The position numbers and the translations under genes are program-made. Below the pieces are notes generated by a model. That model saw nothing but the letters and a program-made list of their open reading frames with translations, had not been told where the DNA came from and did no database searches. 64,000 nucleotides of DNA, taken from assembly GCA_002197995.1 (NCBI GenBank), contig NGZR01000001.1:6696001-6760000 (forward strand), read 5' to 3'. Source of the stretch: Gaeumannomyces sp. JS-464 (taxonomy: Eukaryota > Ascomycota > Sordariomycetes > Magnaporthales > Magnaporthaceae). Of this stretch, positions 49,395 to 60,753 are shown in pieces (position 1 is the stretch's first letter; the number at the start of each line of letters is the position of its first letter).

Positions 49395-50340
49395 GGGGCT
49401 TTACCGAAGACACCCAGAAGCACACGCATCAGATCCACACCATTCTGTAGAAACCGCGTGGCGCAAATAATATCGATTCTCAAGGCTGGGACGTGTAACA
49501 CTACTTGGACGAGGCTTATAGCCTGTAGGGGGGCACGGGACGAAGGACGCAATAGACGCTAGAGCTATCTCTTGCTGTCGGCGAGATGATAGACCAGCCC
49601 TCTGAGCGGCGCCGGGCCGTGTCTGTCTGAGATGCATGCCTCCATAGAACATAGGCGCCCAGCTTTCACCTTGGACCAATGCTAAATGGCTGACTTGGCG
49701 TCGGCGTCGTGTTGAGTCTACTGAAGGGGAAGGATGGGGTGGCATAAATGAATACCAGACATTTACATACATGTTTAGAGTCTAACGGCAGTCCCCTGCT
49801 TGCCATCGGATGCCTCGTTAGAAAACCACGTCCGTCTCTTCTTGCTGCGAGGGAAATCGGAGTTTCGTGAACCGTCATCGCGAGTTCCCTGATCGGAGAA
49901 TCCGTGAAAGGAAGAGGTCAAGGCACAGTTCTGGAGTATAATCATTAGAGAAAACCACCCAGCAAGAAGCTGAAGCCTGATTACGGCCACAGACATCCAA
50001 ACGACTAGCTAGAATTTGTCCGTCTAATGAACTCTGTATCGTGAGGAGCGCTCTCATCTAGGGGGCTGGGTAATGGGGGGTAAAAAAACGCAATTAATAA
50101 CGGAGCGGACGAATATCAATGAGCAAGAAACTCAGGCGGGGCGGAGGAGCACAGGATGGCGAGGAAATGGAACGGGAAGGGACTTTTCGACAGGGCAAAT
50201 TCCATTGAAGGTGTTGATGGCTGCTAATGAAGGGTTTTACGAAGGAACACAATATCGAAGATGGATATAAAAGGCAAAAAGGAAAAGAAAAAAAAAAAGG
50301 GGGGGGGGGGGGGGGGGGGGGGGGAGGTCAGGCATGACAA
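49395..50340. other. Convergent region between csn6 and the dehydrogenase gene
   Basis: 946 bp holding both 3' ends. A poly-A/poly-G tract (listed separately) is 17 bp beyond the dehydrogenase stop codon. No gene seen. Confidence 0.6.
50288..50324 (-). repeat. Homopolymer tract (C26-T11 on the minus strand)
   Basis: On the + strand 11 A followed by 26 G (50299-50324). Read in the direction of the neighbouring minus-strand gene it is C26 then T11, the same order as the tract at 45353-45408. Confidence 0.85.
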
Positions 50341-52010
50341 CTAAGCCTCGACGATGACCTTGATGACCAGATTACCCTCGTCATCGGCCGTCCGGCCCGC
50401 GAGCTCAAACGCGTCCTTCGCATTCTCCAGGCCGCGGAACCGGTGCGTGACCATGTCGTCAAGGCAGGGGAACCTGAAGGCGCCGGGGACGCGGCGCTGG
50501 CTCGTGTTCTCCCCACCCTGGCCCTCGAGCTCCCTCGCGGCCGCGGCGGCGCGGAGCAGGCGGATGCCGGTCGGGTAGGCGTTTGCGTAGCGGAAGACGC
50601 CCAGGACGTCAACCTCGTGCAGGTGCGCGACCGACACGGGCAGCGTCTGCACGGGCGTGCCCATGCCGACCATGACGACGCTGCCGCCGGGCCGGGCCGC
50701 GTACAGCGCCGTGTGCATGCACGCCTCCTTGCCGGTGCACTCGAAGGCGACGTCGACGCCCTCGTGGTCGCCGTTGTCGTCGTTGTCGCGCGCCAGGGCC
50801 GCGGGCACCGCCGTCAGGGCCAGGATCTTGGCCGCGAGCGCCTCGGCCGTCTTGAGTGGGTTTGGGGTGAGGGTGGCCGAGAAGGCGCTACTACTAGCGG
50901 GAGCGTCTCGGGAGGCTGGTGTTGAGGTGCCCGAGCTGCTGACCGAGGACGACTCGGCCGAGGAGCCGGGCAAGGGGACCACGTAGCCGTGCGTTGCGAA
51001 GCCTTTATCCAGGGCATACTGGACGCGGCCCGCGTCGATGTCCGCGATGGTCACCTCGCTGCAGCCAGACTGCTGCGCCATGGCGGCAGTCAACAGGCCG
51101 ACGGTACCCGCGCCGATGACGAGAGCCGTGGAGCCCGGCTCAGGACGGGCACGGTTGACAGCGTGGATGGCAACAGCCAGCGGCTCCAGGAGAGCTGCCG
51201 AATCAAAGGAGACATTGTCCGGAAGCCTGAGCAAAGCTGATCAATATGTATCTGTGAGAGAACAAGAAATGAAAGAGCGGTGGTAAAAACAGCTTACTTG
51301 TGGCACCACTGGGCAGGATGGTTGATCCGCTCCTGAAGCGTTCCCTGGAAGTGAGGGTAGCTCTTGGCGCTGCTCCTGAAGCGCATCTTCTTGCACAAGT
51401 TATACCGGCCCTTGGTGCAAATGCCACACCGGCCGCACGGCACGCCAACCTCAAGAGCAACACGGTCGCCGATAGTGAAGCCCCGGACCTGCGGACCAAG
51501 AGCAACAACGACTCCCGACGACTCGTGGCCCAGAGACAGCGGCATGCGGGCACACAGGTCGCCATTGGCGAATTTCTTGTAATAGCTGATATCTGAGCCG
51601 CAAATTCCGGTGGAGTGCAGGCGTACCTGCAGCTCGCCTAGGCCCGGCCCCTCGATGGTCCGTTGCTCCTGTAAGTCGCCCAAGGTGGGATCGATTAATG
51701 GGCGCCACCAACTACGGAACTGATTCCAGTTTAGGAAATCACCGTTGGGCAGGGACAGAGCCGACTCGCCATAAGACGATGGATCCAATGGCGCCGGTCA
51801 CTGCATGGTTAAAAGGCATGTCCGGTGACGACAGTTTGTGTAATCACCCGAGAGCCCGATGAACAGGGTCTCATGAGCAGGGGAGCGGCAACTTACAACT
51901 CGCAAGTCACATGGCCCATGCAAGACGCTTGCGGTGATTGTAGATGCTGTCTTGCTTGCCCCCACGGGCACCTGCATCGAAACCGTGTCGCCGACCGCGG
52001 CGGGCGCCAT
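50341..52010 (-). CDS. Zinc-dependent polyol dehydrogenase (sorbitol/xylitol dehydrogenase-like, MDR)
   Basis: NAD-dependent oxidation of a polyol to the 2-keto sugar is expected. Exons (minus): 52010-51897, 51668-51298 and 51226-50341; introns 228 and 71 nt; 456 residues. The first exon gives the typical start (ASVLHGPCDLRV), which the splice joins to EQRTIEGPGLGELQVRLHSTG. Catalytic zinc ligands are the Cys of GICGSD and the His of GHES. The structural zinc site is CGRCGICTKGRYNLC. The NAD fold has GAGTVGLL. The protein is about 80 residues longer than usual because of a Ser/Thr/Ala-rich insert followed by an Asp/Asn patch after the second Rossmann strand (about residues 255-320). No frameshift. 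The first intron is long for this genome. Substrate cannot be fixed from sequence. Confidence 0.9.
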
Positions 52011-52631
52011 TTCGCCTAGCTTGATGATAGAAAATAGTATAGGATGAGGGCGGGATGACGTGGTAGGTAGGCTAGGTACAAGCGCTGCCGCCGTGGGTGG
52101 TCGCGAATGTAGGTAGTTGTTTAATCAGATTGTCTGGGGCGGGAGCAACGAGCGTGGGGGAGCGGGAGTCAAGCATATGCGGTTGGCTTTATAGACAACC
52201 TTGTGACTCTTCGGGATTTCTGGCTCTTGGGTTGGTTTGGCTGTTCTTGGCTTGTTGATATCATTAAGCCCTGATATCAGCAATCTAGGAGACGAGACGA
52301 GTTGTTGGGGGTTTGATTTCCTCAAAGTCGAAATTGGGGTGAGAGGAGCCGGACAGTTAGTGGATCCAAGGCTTGATAGCCGCCGTAAATAAAGAACATC
52401 GTTAGTCCGGTGTCAAAGCAACTGAAGGCCCGGGGTCAGATATATCCACGGCACCACCTCTGACTCCACTCAAGCCGAAGCACCAAGGCAGGGTTTTATC
52501 CAAACGATAGGTGAGCGATGAGTATGTATGGATCCACGAAGACCCAAAATGTTGGTAACCGCCGAGAAAGCAGGAGAGCGAGATGAAATGGCGTGGAAGG
52601 CATAGGGCCGGAATGCTCACCCATGGGCTGC

Positions 52632-52681
52632 ATACCTGCCTACCTGCCTAGGTGCCTGGTACCTAGGTAGTTAGGTAGGCA
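52632..52681. repeat. CCTA/TAGG palindromic cluster
   Basis: ATACCTGCCTACCTGCC then GGTACCTAGGTAG and TTAGGTAGG, with the palindrome TACCTAGGTA at its centre. Confidence 0.7.
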
Positions 52682-53982
52682 GTGAAGGGGAGCAAGGCCA
52701 CAGAGCACGGGAACTTGGTGGAACCAACGGGAGACTTCACCACGACTAGACCAGTCATCTGCCACAAAGCTATCTCTGACGCTTATGAGGAGCTGCAAGG
52801 GAGCCGCAGCGGACGAGCTAGGATGAGTAGCAGGGGCATGGCTGAGGTATGCTAGGGGATGCAGACCATCCAAGGCCGACATCGCACCCATCCACTATTA
52901 GCTGTTTCCCGTCGAGGCGGCATAGCTAAGCGCTTGTGTGGGTACACAAAGGCTCACGACCTACTCTCCCTCCTATAGTACCCAAAAGCACATGGCCCGG
53001 TGGTTGGTTCACAATGTTTTGAATACCCCAAGGCATATTCGAGATCATCCGAAGAGATCAAGCAACATGGATGTGGATGGGAGCCAGAGAATGAAAGCGT
53101 GGAGCCATCCGCACCAAGACCACTGTATGTAGTATGCACTTGCGTTTGTAGTTCAGGCAGACCGAAGGACGCAAGCACAGAATATCGGGGTTCAGCATCG
53201 GGTTAAAATACCGATCTGATGCTTTGGGGAGGGTGGTAGCCAAAAGGTCCACAATGTGGATCAACAGTGGCGCGTACCTTGCCGACATACGTGACGCTAT
53301 TCATACGTCGTCTCGCGAGTGCCCAGATGCCTAGCTGGGTCATGAGTTGGACAATCGGGCTCGGGGAGGAGGTCTGGTTGCTTAACCATGGCCTGCCCCA
53401 CCACTTCATAAAAAGGTGTGGCCTGCCCAGCTCCGCACATATCAGGGCCGGACACAGTAATGGCCTCGGCCTGGGGCGGGCGGGCAACTGGGCACCTCGA
53501 CAGAGAAGAATTTCGTGGTGCAAATTTTGTGTGCCAAGGAGCCGTTGAGGGTGGGATGGACGGCACTAACTCCCGGAAAGCATGCATCTCTGTGGGTGCC
53601 TCCCGCACACGGAGGCGAACATAGCGGGAAAGGATGGGGAAGAAAAAAAAAATAGAAAAAAGTGGTAGAGGCCTAGTCAGCCATCACCCGAAGGGGGTGC
53701 GGGAGGGACATGATCGGATGGATGTCTCGAATCGAGATGATTGGGAAACCATGCCTGGAAGGAGTTTGGTTAGAAACCCACCGGGGGCGGCTAAGGTTGA
53801 TTCTAAGCTCAACGCAACGTCCCAAATGTAGGAGCGCGGCCCCGAGATGCATTGGTGTTATCCTATGGTATGACCCCGGAAGCATACGGATGCAAAAGCC
53901 CGTTGTCGCCACGACGGTTCTGGTATCCACGCGTGGTGGCCGAAGCCGTGCCATCGGAGATCTCCAGCAAGCAGTTATCCAC

Positions 53983-54020
53983 ATAGGTAGGTAGGTACCT
54001 AGGTAGATAGGTATCTAGGC
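53983..54020. repeat. CCTA/TAGG palindromic cluster
   Basis: Tandem TAGG units followed by TACCTAGGTA and more TAGG-like units. Same type as at 41331 and 52632. Confidence 0.75.
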
Positions 54021-56128
54021 ACGCGATTCTTCGATATGGGTGGCGAGCGGCCTGCCCCTTGGCCAAGCCGTGAACGGCAGGTCGGGCGGAATGAACTTAG
54101 GAGACGGCACGTGGCCTGTCGACAACGTCATGCTGGCCAACTGGAGAGAGATCCTCCACGGTCGGCACCGTTGTCGTAAAATCTCCATGGGAGAGGTTGA
54201 TGTAGATGAGGACGGCGGCTCAAGCATGCAGATGGTCCACCGCGCATAACGAGGTGTCAGGCCATCCGCCTCGTATCGCAATTGTATTGCCGAGGACCCA
54301 ATGGCATCGGAAGCCACTCTCATGTTTGGTAACATCCGAATGCATTGATGGCCTAGCTGTCTTTGGGAGGATCCTTGGAGAAGCGAGGCAAGCTCGGGGG
54401 GCGATCTAGATGCTGGAATATGATGCCGACTTCTCCGCTCACCGCCTCGGGCCAGCTCAGCTGCAAGCAGGCTCTCAACTGGACTTGGCAAGGCGAGGTT
54501 TGTTGGGGCTGCAGACAAGCCTCGGCTGGTGACAGCAGCCTATGGCGACCATTGGGTTTGCGCGAGTGGTGTGTCCAACTGTCCTAGAAAGGAGATAGAG
54601 CAAGGAGGCTGGCCTATACTAGACGAGGATGGTTGCAGGCGTTTGGTGGTGGACATGTAGGTTGACTGCAATCATGAAAGACGTTATTGTGTGTCTGCCA
54701 TTCCTGCTTGCGAACCGAAGATTCCGGGGATAGCGACCACAATAGTTGAGAACGGGATGGGCCGCAGGCATTGCTTCAAGCTCGGGTTCGTGTTCGATAA
54801 CGGTGATGGACGTGCCCCAGAAAGCAAACGAGAGTTGGCAGTGAGACAAGGATGGGTAAAGTGACGAGTCACTCTGCCCGGTATTTTGTGCACCGCGGTC
54901 GCTCGGCTAGCCGCTGCAAAATGGCAGCCTGTCCTGCGGCAGATGCTTCGTCTCAGGTCTAGAGGTGTGGAAGTGGCTCAGGGCTGCTGCTTTAATTTAT
55001 CCAGTATGCCAGGACGTGGTGTGCAATTCCGGGCTTCGGAGTTCGTTACCAAATCTTTGAAAAGATGGAAGAGGGTGTGACAGTGTTACACCAGGCATGC
55101 GTTCGCCTAGCGACCATGGTGACGCTCGTAATGTGTTGCAGGTGTTCAATGAGGTTGCGGTGTGTGCCTGTTATGTGAAAATCCCGGGCAACACATTTTT
55201 TCGGAGGTGAAAGAGGAAAAGAACGGAAAGGGCTCGCTGTGATTTACCCATCCAAGAAACAGAGGGAGACTGTTACGGAATGCTGAAACGAAAGGCGAAA
55301 TGTGCCAGGGCGGGCAAGAGGATGTTCCTATGGATGCATGTATTCGAACAATCGCAATTGTAGGCGGTCAATGGTATTGTATTTTGTATGGAGAAATTGA
55401 TGCGACAATCATTGATAGCCGAGGCCTGGGATTGTTCGGTTGGGCTCGGAGATCGGTGCCTGTTCCGATGCCGCCGCTCCCTTTGCGTTCCCTCGTTGGA
55501 GCATTGTTCCGTCAAGTTTTTAGATCAAAGTTGGTGGATTAAGGGAGGTTATCTCCATCTGTTACCCGCCCGCACATCCATTGAGGCTTGGCTACCATTT
55601 ATTTCGAATGCCTCTTCAGCCTCTGGTCTTGCCTCAGCCAGCAAAGATCGGTCAAGAAACACTGTCAAAACCACCTATGCATCAGACCTCGCTGAGCCGA
55701 TACTTTCACTTGCCTCGTCAACCTCCGCCGACCGGCCCCTCATTTCTCGACCTCCCTTGCAATGTGCGCTATCGCATTTATGTTCTGGCCGGGCTCGTTC
55801 GGACCACATGCGCCATAGATCTCAACCGTGAAGCCCAGGATCGGGCTGACCAGCACGGCGAAGAAATACGCCGGGCTCGGCCGAGATCGTGCTGCTACCC
55901 AGCCGCGCCGTTCCCAGATCCCTCCAAAAGGTGGCACGAAAACGACATCGACTGTGTTTGCCCTCCGCTGCCAGCTGCGCTTCTTTACGCCTCCCGTATC
56001 GTCTTTCGAGAATATGCCCGCATCCTGTATTTGAAGAACAAGTTTAAGATATATCGGAACAGGCGCCGAGGCTTCCTCCCTTTTTATGGCCTGAGTGGCG
56101 TAGTTGTGGCCTTTTTTATTTCCCTTAC

Positions 56129-56479
56129 TGTTCGTGGCAACTGTGCCGGTACCGGTCTTTGGGGTGAGAAGGCCTTTAGATTCATATATATCCAAAAGCT
56201 GTCTGTCTTCTAAGTACAAAGAAAGGGCTCATCATACGAGCCCTGCCTGATATATATATCCCATGCCGGAGGCCGCGGGGTGCGATCGTACAGGGCAGAT
56301 CCCGGAGTCGGGATCTGATCTGGAACTTGCACAGCCTCCGTGCATAACGGCCTGGCCGGTGATCTCCGTGCCGGAGCCTCCGTGCCGGGGAGACGTTGTC
56401 TCCTGCCACGGAGCCTCGGGCCGTAGATCTTCCGCCTTCCGTAAATAGCCTCGTGCGACCTTTGGCTGCCCATCCAACA
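56129..56479 (-). mobile_element. Solo LTR (351 bp) with 5-bp target site duplication CTTAC
   Basis: The element begins TGTTCGTGGC and ends ATCCAACA on the + strand, so the ends are TGTT...AACA. CTTAC stands directly on both sides (56124-56128 and 56480-56484). A TATATATA stretch (about 56261-56269) and the likely transcript-end part suggest that the retrotransposon ran on the minus strand, but orientation is not certain. No internal retrotransposon genes are present. Removing the element and one CTTAC takes out 356 bp and brings the two coding pieces of the host gene into the same frame. Confidence 0.9.
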
Positions 56480-56895
56480 CTTACAATACGATTAAACAGG
56501 TGTTAATGCCGCCTTTTTTTAACGGGCAAAATAGCACTACGACCATCCGATCACCATATGGACTGCAAAGGTGGCAGCACGCGTGGTAGGGATAAAACAT
56601 TTGCCGCGATATCCCGCAACGATAAATATATCCTATTAAACTGGAAAAGCATTTGCATAAAACTCGCCGCCAGAATCCAGCCTTCGCAGCTCCATCTATT
56701 TGTTATATGCGATACTGCCAGTTATAAAGTGGCCGAAAAGGTCGTCGAGCCTCTTTATACCTTCCCACTTTTCCTCGCATACGCTATCCGCCTGGCCAAA
56801 TGCCCGATAACCGATTTGTTACAATCGGGGGTCTGCTCCTAGGGTAGGGCACCTCGGGGGTGGATAGGACAGTATCGCTGGTCTGGGTACAGGGA

Positions 56896-57098
56896 ACACG
56901 TGACTTAGAAGGACAACCTGATTGCTTGCCCCAGGGGATGCCTGGGAGCTAACTTAGGTTGACTGATGCCGAAGCCTCAGTCAAAACTATCTAGGACAGT
57001 AGGAAATCCATCCCTTTATGTACACGCTGTCTGTCCTAACAGTTTCTCTGGATCTGTGGCTCTGTCGCAGATCCACAGATCCTTCTTAGGTCACGTGA
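56896..57098. repeat. Fold-back region with nested inverted repeats (MITE-like?)
   Basis: Imperfect arms CACGTGACTTAGAAGGA (left) and TCCTTCTTAGGTCACGTG (right) enclose further perfect stems: TTGACTGA/TCAGTCAA (about 56958-56983) and GGATCTGTGG/CCACAGATCC (about 57049-57082). It lies in the gap between the two halves of the 2EXR-like remnant. No clear target duplication was found. Confidence 0.45.
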
Positions 57099-58553
57099 CT
57101 TCACGTATCCTAATGCGGGGTGGGGCACCACCTGGAGCCCCTCCTGTCCTGTTGTCTTGGGGCCTGCATGCTGGTCGTAACACGATTGCGATGCTTAACC
57201 GAGACGACTATCCGTCGGCTTACTGTTTAAACCCTCCCAAAGGCCCTAGCTCGGCGCGAATCGCCTACCCAACTTCCCCTCGAGATCCTCCGCTGGATTT
57301 TGTATTTTACAGACCTTATCGCGCTGCGGCACCTTATTTGGGAAAAGTCGCACGGTTTTAAGCCTTTCCTTTGCAATGAGCATTGCATTAACGGACGCGA
57401 GGCATGCTGCTGCCCCGCCCATTATGCCGCCTTTTCCTCGTCGCTTTGTACCACGTTCTGCTGGAAGTTGCCTATAAACCTTTTTTTTATTAACCGTAAC
57501 CTCCGGTTTGAAGCCGAACGCCTTTTTTGCAGGCAGAACCATTTCGTGCTTTTGCCCCTAAAGGCTTATTTCAGTTTCCTCCAAGTGGAGCGTAACGCGC
57601 CCCCGTCCTTATACGCCTTCCTCGCCGCTATTCCCACCCATTGCGTTCGCCATTTGCGATCGTTTAAGGTTATGTTCCCAAATATCGACGAGGATTTTTT
57701 TGCGTTAAACGTCGCGGATGCGAGAAGCTCCGTTTGGTGGTGGAGCCGTGGTGTTACTAAGGTAAGCTGCTCGTGTTATAAGGCGCCACGCTCCCCAAAC
57801 TGGCACTAACGCTAAACCTGTCAAGCCAACGCGTTTACGCGACGGAAACGGCAAACATGTCCACAGCGCAAATGGATGCGGCCGAAAAACGGATGCGGCC
57901 CGTCTACCGCCGCGTTTTACAGCAGCTGGTCGGCCTGCCGTTGCAGACCTACGCGCAGACGCCGGCGCGCCGAAGGGAGCGGCCGCTAAAAGACCTGTTC
58001 GTATACCTTAGCTGGCCGCTGGCGCTTAATAAGAGATGGGAACGGGACAGAGCTGAGCATGAAAAGGTGCTTGAGAGACTTGTGATGGGAGCCGGGTATG
58101 ATGCTACGGCGGCGGGGAAGTTTGTGATGGGTTCGTGGGGTGGGTTGACGAACATCGAATGGAGTTGAAGGAGGTCTTGTATCACTCGCATAATCCTTGG
58201 AATTATAGGAGGCATTCAGGTATCCAATACACGTGGGCCTTGTTCAAACTGCCATGTCGCTGCCGGCTATGACCCATGCTATTTTCGTGACATACCCGTG
58301 ATCTCAGCAGCAATGCCTGTTTAATCGCGTCATGGCAAGGAGACGAACGAGGGGAGTGTGGCGAAGGTTGCAGTTATGCGCACATGATGAATGTTCGTTG
58401 CTTTTATCGTCCTTATCATGTCCCTGGAGCGAACAGAGGCAAGCATAAATGGGGCTAGAGAACATGAGACAAGGAGAGAAGAAAGAAGCAGAAAAGACCC
58501 CCCGGGAACTCATGGCTCAGCGATATAGTGAGTACACAGAAGCACGTATATCC

Positions 58554-59466
58554 TCAGAACGTGCTCGTCGCTAGGCGACTGGCAGCGTTCCTCGCGTCTA
58601 GCCGGTCCTCGTCGTCCTCGTCTGCTGTGCTGGACATGCCCCTGGGCCGGGACGTTGTTGTCGCGTCGTCTCCCTCGCCATCCTCAGGCAGAGACCCAAT
58701 CATACTAGCCGTGACCGAGGCGGCCGCCGCATCGGAGCGGCGGGGGACACCGCTCCATGCGTCGCCCTTGGGCCCCTGGCTGGCCGCCATGCTGACACGC
58801 CTCTGCGGCGGGTGCGCCTCGCGACCCAGCCGGCTTAGACCACCCGAGGCGTCAATGCCGCGAATGTCGGGTCGGACCGTCTCGAGCAACGCCAGCGTTC
58901 GCCTCTCCGCCTCGATCTCGCGCAGCACGTACTCGCGGATGCTCAGGCGAAGGTCCGCCGCTGTGCGCGCGAACCAGCGCCGTCGCTCCTGCACCAGGTT
59001 CTGCGTCACGCGCTGCGTTTTCTGCGCAAGGTACGTCTCGTTCTGCCGCGCCTCGTCTAGTGATGCGATCGCCTCATCCACCTTCTCTCGCCGCACGTTG
59101 GAGCTTCCCCGCAACCGGTCCGCCGCGTTGAGCTTGCTTCTCGTCGTCTCCTGCGCCTGCAGAAACTCTCGTATCAATATTTGCCGGTTCGTGAGCGTCT
59201 CCTTGACGATAAAGGCGTCAGAGGAGTGGTGCTGCAGCGGGTCGCCGATGGTGGTAGCCTCTGCAGTGGCTTGGGCAGCGTGGCAGTCGCCAACCGTTTG
59301 GATGACTTTGCCGAGCTTGCGATAGGCATTGGCCAGCCCCTGGTGTAACTCCTGCACGTGCATGCCCCCTAACTTGACGCCAAAATCCGACTCGGCGAGG
59401 CCCAATCCTGCAGCTTGTTAGTGGCCGGTGTAGCCCACGTATGCGGTGTCACACACGCACATTGCG

Positions 59467-59511
<45 letters not shown>

Positions 59512-60753
59512 GCAAAGAAGGAAGAAAAAAAAAAGAAAAAAAAAGAGGAGGGTGAGGAAGGAGATGGAAGGGGACGGTGTCGCAACGGTAGACGAGTTGC
59601 TTACCTCTTCGGGCCTTCACGAGCTTATCAACCTTGTGGCCACCATCCATCGCGCCCAGGTAGAACAACTTGACAATCGGACGCGAGTCTTGCAACTCCG
59701 GGGTATCATCGGGTGGTGGGGCAAACTGCTTGAGGATCTTGCGACGGACGCCGGTAGCCGGTTGCTTCTTCTTGATCGTGGGGCTGTAGCCGAAGTCGCT
59801 CTCAACAAAACGTATCATCTCGTCATCCCTGAGTAGCACATCATTGCTGCAGACGTAGTTAAGCCACCGCTGCATTAGGCCCTTGACTCTGGCCTCGTCC
59901 TCGTCTGTGCCGGCGCCCGCAGACGTCAACGGAGGGGGCACAGCGGGCACTATTGCTTCAGGGTTGGACGATATGAGGTGCTCGGCAAGTTTGACGAACT
60001 CGGAGTGGAGTCGGCGGATATCTCGGTATTGCGTTGTTCGGAACTTGGGAATGTTTGTCTGTGATCCTTTCATGTGAGCCTCCTACCCATCGTAATGGCG
60101 CATTCACCGGCAAATCGCTTCACACCACAACACACCACCAGGTTTGCACCGTGACGCGGGCGTCGTGTGCATCAGGCGAAGGGGGGCACGGGATGGAAAG
60201 GGGTGTGCTGGGCCTCGTACGTGGACGTCGAATCTTAGAATGGGGTCTTTCCGACCAGTCCGCTCAAGCCCCGTTATCTTGGCCTGGAGCTTGAAGAGCG
60301 GCTGCGCAGGCCGCCTCGGTTGTGAGTCTCGTTGCTGACCATCCTGGTGCTGTTGCTGCTGTTCGCCCTGTACCTTAACGTCCTGCTGCGCTACTGCCGG
60401 AGCCTGGCCCGCGGTCGCCTTCGCCTGGAGACCTTCGCCCTCGTGCTCGGACTGAGTGGTGGAGGGCGCGTCTGTTCTCGAGTCGTCGGCGGGAGCCTCG
60501 GAGGCGGCGGCGGCGCTGCTAGCAGTGGTGGGTCTTCCGAAGCCGGTGTCGCTGTCCCCAAAGCCGGCGTCGTCCTCGGCGGCACCAAGGCCGTTGCCCG
60601 CGGGGTCGGCGTAAATCCCTGAAAGGCGGGCGGGGCGAGGCCGGCGCCGGCGGCATTGAAGGTGGTGCGATTGGGCTGCGGCGAGGTGCCCGGCGAGCCC
60701 CATGGCGAGGTGCCGCTGGGGTTGTCGTCGTGGAAAGGCTGGGTGTAATCCAT
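58554..60753 (-). CDS. vps17: Vps17, sorting nexin (PX-BAR) of the retromer
   Basis: Forms the Vps5-Vps17 membrane-bending half of retromer, which returns cargo from endosomes to Golgi. Exons (minus): 60753-60221, 60058-59605 and 59407-58554; introns 162 and 197 nt. With one G restored at 60617-60619 the CDS is 614 codons. The start MDYTQPFHDDNPSGTSPWG is the usual leader. The PX domain runs from PLFKLQAKITGLERTGRKDP through FRTTQYRDIRRLHSEFVKLAEHL. The BAR domain includes RKLGKVIQTVGDCHAAQATAEATTIGD and RREKVDEAIASLDEARQNE. The C-terminus is DARNAASRLATSTF. The second intron contains the 43-nt C run. The frame change joins APPAFQ to GIYADPAGNG. Confidence 0.94.
59467..59509 (+). repeat. Poly-C tract, 43 nt, inside an intron of vps17
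   Basis: Forty-three uninterrupted C on the + strand, so the vps17 pre-mRNA would contain G43. A purine-rich, A-run stretch flanks it at 59510-59560 (pyrimidines, T-rich, on the coding strand, upstream of the G run). The length is the same as at 45353-45395. Confidence 0.85.

Larger units (their letters stand above)
52011..55580. other. 3.6-kb gene-free region
   Basis: Between the dehydrogenase start and the 2EXR-like remnant. No ORF has a family pattern. It holds two CCTA/TAGG clusters. The base composition is more even than in the gene blocks. I found no transposase, reverse transcriptase or tRNA. Confidence 0.5.
55581..58269 (+). pseudogene. Degenerate 2EXR/F-box-like gene, interrupted by a solo LTR
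   Basis: Two halves of one long protein are visible. The first half (55581-56128, then 56485-56842) starts with the LP-x-x-x-R-x-RIY signature (FLDLPCNVRYRIYVLAGL) and continues with RIVFREYARILYLKN and, past the insertion, ARIQPSQLHLFVICDT and KVAEKVVEPL. The second half (about 57246-58168) repeats the layout: QLPLEILRWILYFTDLIA, LRFEAERLFCRQNHFVLLPL, KRMRPVYRRVLQQLVGLPL and NKRWERDRAEHEKVLERLVMGA. It is broken by a 351-bp solo LTR at 56129-56479. It also has a TAA at 56504-56506, a stop at 56840-56842, a shift near 57785, and a shift after 58165 (a YRRHSGIQYTW-like end is readable to 58269). The function of this family is not established. An origin as two adjacent genes is possible. Confidence 0.7.

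Noticed and set aside
52011..55580. RIP-mutated transposon relic
   Set aside because: No AT-rich block, terminal repeats or reverse transcriptase/transposase remnants are visible by eye.
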